A stretch of DNA of 11,814 nt from Dehalococcoidia bacterium (GTDB lineage Bacteria; Chloroflexota; Dehalococcoidia; GIF9; AB-539-J10): positions 1 through 11,814 of the forward strand of contig DAOVDO010000011.1 in assembly GCA_030669525.1 (NCBI GenBank). The letters run 5' to 3'. The translations under genes were made by a program, and so were the position numbers. This document shows positions 7,606-11,814 of the stretch, piece after piece. Below the pieces are notes generated by a model. It was not told the DNA's origin. It was given only the letters and a program-made list of their open reading frames with translations, and made no database searches. The stretch's first letter is position 1. Each line of letters begins with the position of its first letter.

Positions 7606-7615
7606 TTTCTCATCT

Positions 7616-7622
7616 CCTCCTT
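7616..7622 (-). promoter_or_regulatory. Ribosome binding site of the aminotransferase (GTG start)
   Basis: AAGGAGG lies 10 bases before the GTG at 7605-7603. A closer ATG at 7613-7611 is only 2-3 bases from the site and opens just a three-codon frame ending in a TGA that overlaps the GTG, so the GTG is taken as the true start. Confidence 0.6.
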
Positions 7623-7698
7623 ATTATTGTTTAATCAAATGCCTTTGCTGAGTCATCTGCTCTTAGATACAATCTACCATAATTGTTACTATGCGACA

Positions 7699-8808
7699 TT
7701 AAAAAGTCTCCAGTGGTGTATACTGCAATCCCAGAGATTCAGCCACGGGCTTATAGACCAGTTTACCCTTAAACACATTGAGACCTTTCTTTAAATTGCC
7801 ATCCGCCTGCAATGCCTCCTTGTAGCCCAAATCTGCCAGTTTCAAAACGTAGGGGAGGGTTGCGTTGGTCAAAGCGAAGGTTGAAGTTCGCGAAACAGTA
7901 GCCGGCATGTTAGGCACACAGTAATGGTTCACACCATCAACCGTGAAAATTGGATTATCATGAGTCGTAGGTGCAGAGGTCTCACAGCACCCTCCCTGGT
8001 CAATCGCCACATCTACTATTACCGAACCCTTCCTCATCTTCGCAATCATATCACGCGTTACCAGCTTCCTTGCTCTGGCCCCTGGTATCAATATAGCTCC
8101 CACAACCAAATCCGCATCAGCTATTGCAGCTTCAATGTTGCTCTTATTTGAAGCCAGAGTGACAAGTTTTCCACCGAGAATATCACCCAGGTATCTTAAC
8201 CTCTCTATGTTTATATCTATTATAGTCACAGTGGCGCCCATACCCAATGCAATCCTGGCCGCATTGGTGCCAACGGTTCCCCCTCCAATAATAACGACGT
8301 TACCGGCTCTAACTCCTGGCACTCCCCCCAGTAAAACTCCGCTACCACCATTATCCCTTTGTAGATGATAAGCTCCCACCTGAATAGATAGCTTCCCGGC
8401 GATTTCACTCATAGGGGTTAGCAGTGGGAGAGAACCATCTGGCAGCTGAACCGTCTCATAAGCGATACCAATTACCTTCTGTGCCAGCAGTGCCTTTGTC
8501 AGTTCCAACGCAGAAGCAAGGTGCAAATAGGTGAATAGTATCTGCCCTTCACGCAGTAAATTATATTCCTGAGGAAGCGGCTCTTTCACCTTAACAATCA
8601 TTTCAGCTTCTTCAAATACAGCTTCAGCAGACTGCTTTATCTTTGCTCTAACCTGGAGATATTCATCATCTAATATGCTGCTGCCCTCACCGGCAGACCT
8701 CTCTACCAGCACCCTATGGCCATTTTCAATCAGAGCCCGCACGCCAGCCGGAACCATTGCTACCCGATATTCATTATTCTTAATCTCCCTGGGGACACCG
8801 ATAATCAA
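7699..8808 (-). CDS. ald: NAD-dependent L-alanine dehydrogenase
   Basis: Ald interconverts L-alanine and pyruvate plus ammonium with NAD(H) in the cytoplasm. I take the start as a TTG at 8808: AAGGAGGT lies 7 bases upstream, and the protein then begins [15 protein letters not shown] like its family and is 369 residues long. With that start the known catalytic and binding residues fall at their canonical numbers: R15, K75 (KVKEP), H96 (YLHLA) and D270 (VAIDQGG). This is strong support for both identity and start. The Rossmann nucleotide-binding loop [11 protein letters not shown] is at 175-185, with the acidic D198 after it. The conserved end [17 protein letters not shown] (294-310) is present. 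An in-frame ATG at 8838 would add ten residues but reads through the ribosome binding site. Placed just before a class III aminotransferase, it probably recycles alanine to pyruvate. Confidence 0.96.
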   Translation of the reverse strand: MIIGVPREIKNNEYRVAMVPAGVRALIENGHRVLVERSAGEGSSILDDEYLQVRAKIKQSAEAVFEEAEMIVKVKEPLPQEYNLLREGQILFTYLHLASALELTKALLAQKVIGIAYETVQLPDGSLPLLTPMSEIAGKLSIQVGAYHLQRDNGGSGVLLGGVPGVRAGNVVIIGGGTVGTNAARIALGMGATVTIIDINIERLRYLGDILGGKLVTLASNKSNIEAAIADADLVVGAILIPGARARKLVTRDMIAKMRKGSVIVDVAIDQGGCCETSAPTTHDNPIFTVDGVNHYCVPNMPATVSRTSTFALTNATLPYVLKLADLGYKEALQADGNLKKGLNVFKGKLVYKPVAESLGLQYTPLETF

Positions 8809-8815
8809 ATTTACT

Positions 8816-8823
8816 ACCTCCTT
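8816..8823 (-). promoter_or_regulatory. Ribosome binding site fixing the TTG start of ald
   Basis: AAGGAGGT lies 7 bases before the TTG at 8808-8806. It lies within the longer ATG-initiated reading (from 8838), so that longer form is unlikely. Confidence 0.8.
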
Positions 8824-8883
8824 GCTAAAGTTCAACACTCACATGTCAAGCTATTCCCATTTTACCACCACAAAGCTCACTGC

Positions 8884-10215
8884 TCAACGTGCTATGATTA
8901 ACGATGGCAGCCACAGAGCTATAGGCGGGAAGAACATGACCAATAACAGGCAAACTAGCTGCATCCCAATAAAAGGTAACACTGAGCGGTATATATCCAT
9001 CATGCTTATCTCCTTGGGAGTAATTGCCCTCATAATGAACAAATTGAAACCATAGGGTGGCGTCAACCAGGCAATATTTATTAAAATCAGGAACAGAACG
9101 CCAAACCACAACGGGTCAAAACCCAGCCTGGTAACAATAGGCAGGTATATCGGGACAACCAGCATCATAACCACAACATCATCCATAATCATCCCTAAAA
9201 AGAAGACCGACAATACCATCAAGACAATAACACCGAACCCTGATATGGGTAAGCTAAGAGCCATGTCCTTTATTAGCGTCGCCGCACCTGAAGCATGATA
9301 AATATTGGAGAACACGGTAATCGACATAATTATCCACATAACCATGGATGCCAGTTTAAGCGTATTGATACACGAGTCCTTGAAAGTCTTCCCGGTAAGC
9401 CCCCTCCTGGCCAGAGCCGCTAGAAGCATACAGAAGGCACCCACCCCCGAAGCCTCAGTTGGAGTGACTATGCCACTATAAATTCCGCCAAGAACAGCCA
9501 GCATAATCAGTACAGGAGCAATGATACCTTTCAGTGAAGCGAATTTTTCCTTCCAGGTAACTCTTTCCTCTTCAGGTATTGCTGGTGCCAGGTGAGGCTG
9601 TAAGTAGCACCTTATCCCGATATACACCATGTATAAAGCGGCCAGTAAGAAGCCAGGTAAGAACAAGCCAAAATAGAGCAAACCTACGGAAACTCCAGAA
9701 ACAACGCAATAGATAATCCCCAGTACGGTCGGAGGAACAAGGATACCCAGCAACCCCCCGGTAGTTACAGCACCTATTGCCAGGTGTTTATCATACCCCC
9801 GTTTTAACATCTGGGGCAGGGCAATAGCACCCATAGTAAGAGTGGTGGCTTCACTCGAACCACACATGGCACCAAAAGCGGCTCCGATAAGCTCGGTACC
9901 CATGGCAAGAGCACCTCTCACCCTACCTGCCCACTTATAGAGAGTCTGAAACAGGTCTTCCGCTATGCCGGTAAAAACCATCACACTACCCATAAATATA
10001 AATAGAGGAATAGCTATCAGTATCTGATTGGTGGTAGCGCCATACATGGAGCTGGCAATTGAATACCACTGCGCTGGTGAAAAGAAAAGGAGGGCAAAAA
10101 CGGTAGCCGTCCCACCCAGGCAAAAGGTGATAGGTAGACCGGCAGCAAAAAGGGCAAATACGCAACCAAGTAGTAATACCGTGGCGATGCCCGCACTAGG
10201 TATTGGAAGCATCAT
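8884..10215 (-). CDS. dctM: TRAP transporter large permease (DctM family)
   Basis: This is the main membrane channel of a tripartite ATP-independent periplasmic transporter, which drives uptake with an ion gradient (usually sodium). From the ATG at 10215 it has 443 residues, the usual DctM length, and about a dozen hydrophobic segments. The family core is clear: an FIFMGSVMVFTGIAEDL stretch, then a GSSEATTLTMGAIALPQMLKRGYD-type block, then GGLLGILVPPTVLGIIY. Near the C-terminus lie IMDDVVVMMLVVPIYLPIV and the WLTPPYGFNLFI motif. Two adjacent ATGs (10215 and 10212) could start it. An ATG at 10251 lacks a ribosome binding site and would add a charged tail not seen in the family. The start overlaps the end of dctQ by about 17-20 bases, which suggests translational coupling. 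The gap to ald is 75 bases. Confidence 0.95.
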   Translation of the reverse strand: MMLPIPSAGIATVLLLGCVFALFAAGLPITFCLGGTATVFALLFFSPAQWYSIASSMYGATTNQILIAIPLFIFMGSVMVFTGIAEDLFQTLYKWAGRVRGALAMGTELIGAAFGAMCGSSEATTLTMGAIALPQMLKRGYDKHLAIGAVTTGGLLGILVPPTVLGIIYCVVSGVSVGLLYFGLFLPGFLLAALYMVYIGIRCYLQPHLAPAIPEEERVTWKEKFASLKGIIAPVLIMLAVLGGIYSGIVTPTEASGVGAFCMLLAALARRGLTGKTFKDSCINTLKLASMVMWIIMSITVFSNIYHASGAATLIKDMALSLPISGFGVIVLMVLSVFFLGMIMDDVVVMMLVVPIYLPIVTRLGFDPLWFGVLFLILINIAWLTPPYGFNLFIMRAITPKEISMMDIYRSVLPFIGMQLVCLLLVMFFPPIALWLPSLIIAR

Positions 10216-10723
10216 ACCTTCCGTTCGTTTTCCCCTTGAGGGCGATAACATTACGGGTGAAAATAGCTATCCCCTGGAGGAGTAAAAGTGCCGCGGCTAC
10301 GCAAAAGGCTATCTTGGTTGGATATATAGGAGCCTCAAAAAATCCCAGGGTATGCTGTCCCATAACCAGGGATGAATGAGCCATCCTCCCTCCCTGCCAT
10401 ACCACTACCGAAAGAAAAATAAGGAATACCGGAAAGGTAGCTATATCAGCTATTAACCGTCCTCTGGGGCTGAGACGCTCAAATAGTATATCGAGCCTGA
10501 CGTGACCCTTATGCAAAAGCACGTATCCTCCGCCAAGAACCAGGACGGCAGAGAACAGCAGTCCGTTCACGGCCCAGGCCCAGATTGTTGGGGAGTCAAA
10601 TACGTATCTTAATACCACCTCGTAAAGCATGATAAACATCATAACGATAAGACCAAAGGCTATGACCATACCAACGCGCTCATTAACCTTATCTATAATG
10701 TCAAGCAGCTTGTTCAGTTTCAC
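10196..10723 (-). CDS. dctQ: TRAP transporter small permease (DctQ family)
   Basis: This 175-residue integral membrane protein has four hydrophobic helices (about residues 18-40, 48-70, 90-110 and 130-155), the standard DctQ topology. The family signature YEVVLRYVFDSPTIWAWAV follows the first helix, and GGGYVLLHKGHVRLDIL follows the second. It pairs with the large permease to form the membrane part of the transporter. The start is a GTG at 10723, preceded by TAGGAG at a short spacing (about 4 bases). The gap to the solute-binding gene is 51 bases, and its last codons overlap the start of dctM. The substrate is set mainly by the binding protein, not by this subunit. Confidence 0.92.
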   Translation of the reverse strand: MKLNKLLDIIDKVNERVGMVIAFGLIVMMFIMLYEVVLRYVFDSPTIWAWAVNGLLFSAVLVLGGGYVLLHKGHVRLDILFERLSPRGRLIADIATFPVFLIFLSVVVWQGGRMAHSSLVMGQHTLGFFEAPIYPTKIAFCVAAALLLLQGIAIFTRNVIALKGKTNGRYDASNT

Positions 10724-10774
10724 CTGACTCCTACCACCTTTCCGATATTCCTTTGTTTAATTTAGTAACGCCTG

Positions 10775-11803
10775 TTAATCAATGCCTTCCGCTTTCAGGA
10801 AATTCCTCAACATCTCGACGGCCTGGGCAGCCCTTGGGCTCGTAGCCCCTATCTCATCCCAGGAACCACGGGAAATTCTTCTCAGTTCTGCTGCCTGAGC
10901 CAGGGTAAAGTCTACCACTGTGCCACCATGCTCTTTAAAGAATTCAAGTCCTACCGCTTCTTCTGCCATAATGGCTTTACACATCTGAGGATTGATTTCG
11001 TCCATAATGGCCTCAATTTCATCCCGTATGTCAGGCGGCAGGCTATTCCAGGCATCAAGGTTAGCTGTAATGTCAACATTGATGACTTCCTGTATAGACG
11101 GGTGATAGACATAGTCTACTACCTCATAAAGACTTAGATATTTAAGCTCAGGTTCACTATATACGCACCCATCCAGTGTACCCAGCTTCAGAGCCATGTA
11201 CAGGTCTTCCAGTGGCATGAAGGTCGGCGCGCCTCCCAGGTCTCTAACCGGATATGACTGTGGCGGTTCTACCCATATTTTCATGCCCTCTATATCTGAT
11301 AGCTCATTGATACGCTCTTTAGTCATCAGGGTATTGTGTCCGTAAGGTAGTTGTCGAAGAAAGTAGTGATTATGCAGAGCGTAACTTTCGCGGAAAAAGT
11401 CCAACCCACCATACTCATGAAAGAATTTCTGACTCTGCTCCAAATTCTCCCAGCTAGCAGGCAAAGAGAATGCTACCATAGCCTCGGGTATCCATTGAGC
11501 GTCAAAGGCGCAGGCTGTCATATTCAGCTCAAACACTCCCTTGCCACAGGCCTCGAACTGCTCCGGTACCGGGACAAGCATGTCGGGGAGAAACAGCTCA
11601 ACGTGGAGTCTCCCGGCTAGCCTCTCATTAATGGTGTTCACAATCGTTGTGGCCTGGACTTTGTGGCACAGGTCCTCTGCAGGGTAAAGGGATTGACACT
11701 TCCACTCAATTACTTTGGTCGGTGCTGGTTTAGCGCAGCCACCAACGACTAAACCAACCACTAACATGGCAATTATAGAAATTAACAATATTTTATTTTT
11801 CAT
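10775..11803 (-). CDS. dctP: TRAP transporter solute-binding lipoprotein (DctP family)
   Basis: This 342-residue protein has a lipoprotein signal peptide: M-K-N-K, a hydrophobic core, then a lipobox VGGC with C23 as the lipidated cysteine. It would be tethered to the outer face of the membrane and hand substrate to DctQM. DctP features are the segment DIEGMKIWVEPPQSYPVRDL (170-189), GGAPTFMPLEDLYMALKLGTLDG (190-212) and a helical C-terminus. In this family the segment normally reads 'GlKiRv', and its Arg binds the substrate carboxylate; here that residue is W177, with R187 nearby. I chose the ATG at 11803, with GAGG 7 bases upstream, over the adjacent TTG at 11806. The gene appears complete, with only 11 bases of upstream sequence in the window. 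Ligand unknown. Confidence 0.93.
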   Translation of the reverse strand: MKNKILLISIIAMLVVGLVVGGCAKPAPTKVIEWKCQSLYPAEDLCHKVQATTIVNTINERLAGRLHVELFLPDMLVPVPEQFEACGKGVFELNMTACAFDAQWIPEAMVAFSLPASWENLEQSQKFFHEYGGLDFFRESYALHNHYFLRQLPYGHNTLMTKERINELSDIEGMKIWVEPPQSYPVRDLGGAPTFMPLEDLYMALKLGTLDGCVYSEPELKYLSLYEVVDYVYHPSIQEVINVDITANLDAWNSLPPDIRDEIEAIMDEINPQMCKAIMAEEAVGLEFFKEHGGTVVDFTLAQAAELRRISRGSWDEIGATSPRAAQAVEMLRNFLKAEGID

Positions 11804-11814
11804 CAATCTGCCTC

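Larger units (their letters stand above)
1..11803 (-). other. Candidate single operon: TRAP transporter, Ald, aminotransferase, AOR, dehydratase-like complex, MobB
   Basis: Ten consecutive genes share the minus strand. Gaps between them are 51, 75, 93, 41, 81, 1, 44, 57 and 60 bases, except that the two TRAP permease genes overlap. Most genes have their own Shine-Dalgarno site. I found no GC-rich hairpin followed by a T run in any gap and no convincing promoter, so read-through transcription is likely. The promoter would lie beyond the right edge. No regulator gene is present in the window. Co-transcription is inferred from spacing and functional coherence only. Confidence 0.6.

Noticed and set aside
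7602..7613. Three-codon minicistron (ATG AGA AAG TGA) overlapping the aminotransferase GTG start
   Set aside because: The ATG sits only 2-3 bases from the Shine-Dalgarno, too close for good initiation, while the GTG spacing is suitable. Likely incidental, though a leader-peptide effect cannot be excluded.
8821..8849. Perfect -35-like TTGACA (minus strand, 8849-8844) upstream of ald, a possible internal promoter
   Set aside because: At 16-18 base spacing the -10 position reads around TTAGCAAG, a poor match to TATAAT, and transcription would start inside the ribosome binding site. Probably chance.
4675..9109. Short same-strand frames inside the AOR gene (4675-4899), ald (8226-8408) and the dctM end (8846-9109)
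   Set aside because: They are alternative frames within genes that have unbroken family-typical sequence, with no sign of frameshift in the main frame.
429..11620. Numerous plus-strand open frames of 60-126 codons opposite the minus-strand genes
   Set aside because: They lie antisense to genes with clear family motifs, show low-complexity Ser/Pro/Leu-rich translations and lack recognisable domains or good ribosome binding sites.

Overview
All ten genes in this window lie on the minus strand, so transcription runs from the right edge to the left. No gap between genes exceeds about 95 bases, and several junctions are overlapping or 0-1 base apart. I see no convincing internal promoter, terminator, RNA gene, mobile element, CRISPR array or long repeat. 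The simplest reading is one long catabolic operon whose promoter lies beyond position 11814 and whose last gene or genes run off the left edge. There is no gene-free stretch longer than 300 bases.

The gene content points to a strict anaerobe. It includes a tungsten aldehyde:ferredoxin oxidoreductase, a dehydratase/reductase of the 2-hydroxyglutaryl-CoA dehydratase / benzoyl-CoA reductase family with its ATP-dependent [4Fe-4S] activator, and a MobB pterin-cofactor protein. The lipobox on the solute-binding protein, strong Shine-Dalgarno sites and a TRAP transporter indicate a bacterium. Moderate GC and this gene mix recall sediment Dehalococcoidia (Chloroflexota) or fermentative Firmicutes, but that is an impression and not a demonstrated assignment.

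Layout in transcription order: (1) a tripartite TRAP transporter, solute-binding lipoprotein (10775-11803), small permease (10196-10723) and large permease (8884-10215); (2) alanine dehydrogenase (7699-8808, TTG start); (3) a class III PLP aminotransferase (6208-7605, GTG start); (4) an aldehyde:ferredoxin oxidoreductase (4289-6166); (5) a smaller (3047-4207) and a larger (1609-3045) HgdAB/BcrCB-type subunit, followed by a single HgdC-type activator (725-1564); (6) MobB (158-667); (7) the start of an unrecognised membrane or secreted protein (1-97).

A working model, which is inference: the TRAP system imports an amino compound. The aminotransferase moves its amino group to pyruvate, giving an aldehyde plus alanine. 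Alanine dehydrogenase regenerates pyruvate, releasing ammonium and NADH. The oxidoreductase converts the aldehyde to an acid and reduces ferredoxin, with MobB helping supply the pterin cofactor. Reduced ferredoxin could then feed the ATP-driven activator and its partner for a difficult dehydration or reduction of the derived CoA ester. No CoA ligase, CoA transferase or ferredoxin gene is visible here, so the pathway is incomplete in the window and its substrate is unknown. The most unusual points are the combination itself, the apparent loss of expected cluster cysteines in the two dehydratase-like subunits, and a Trp where TRAP binding proteins usually carry their carboxylate-binding Arg.
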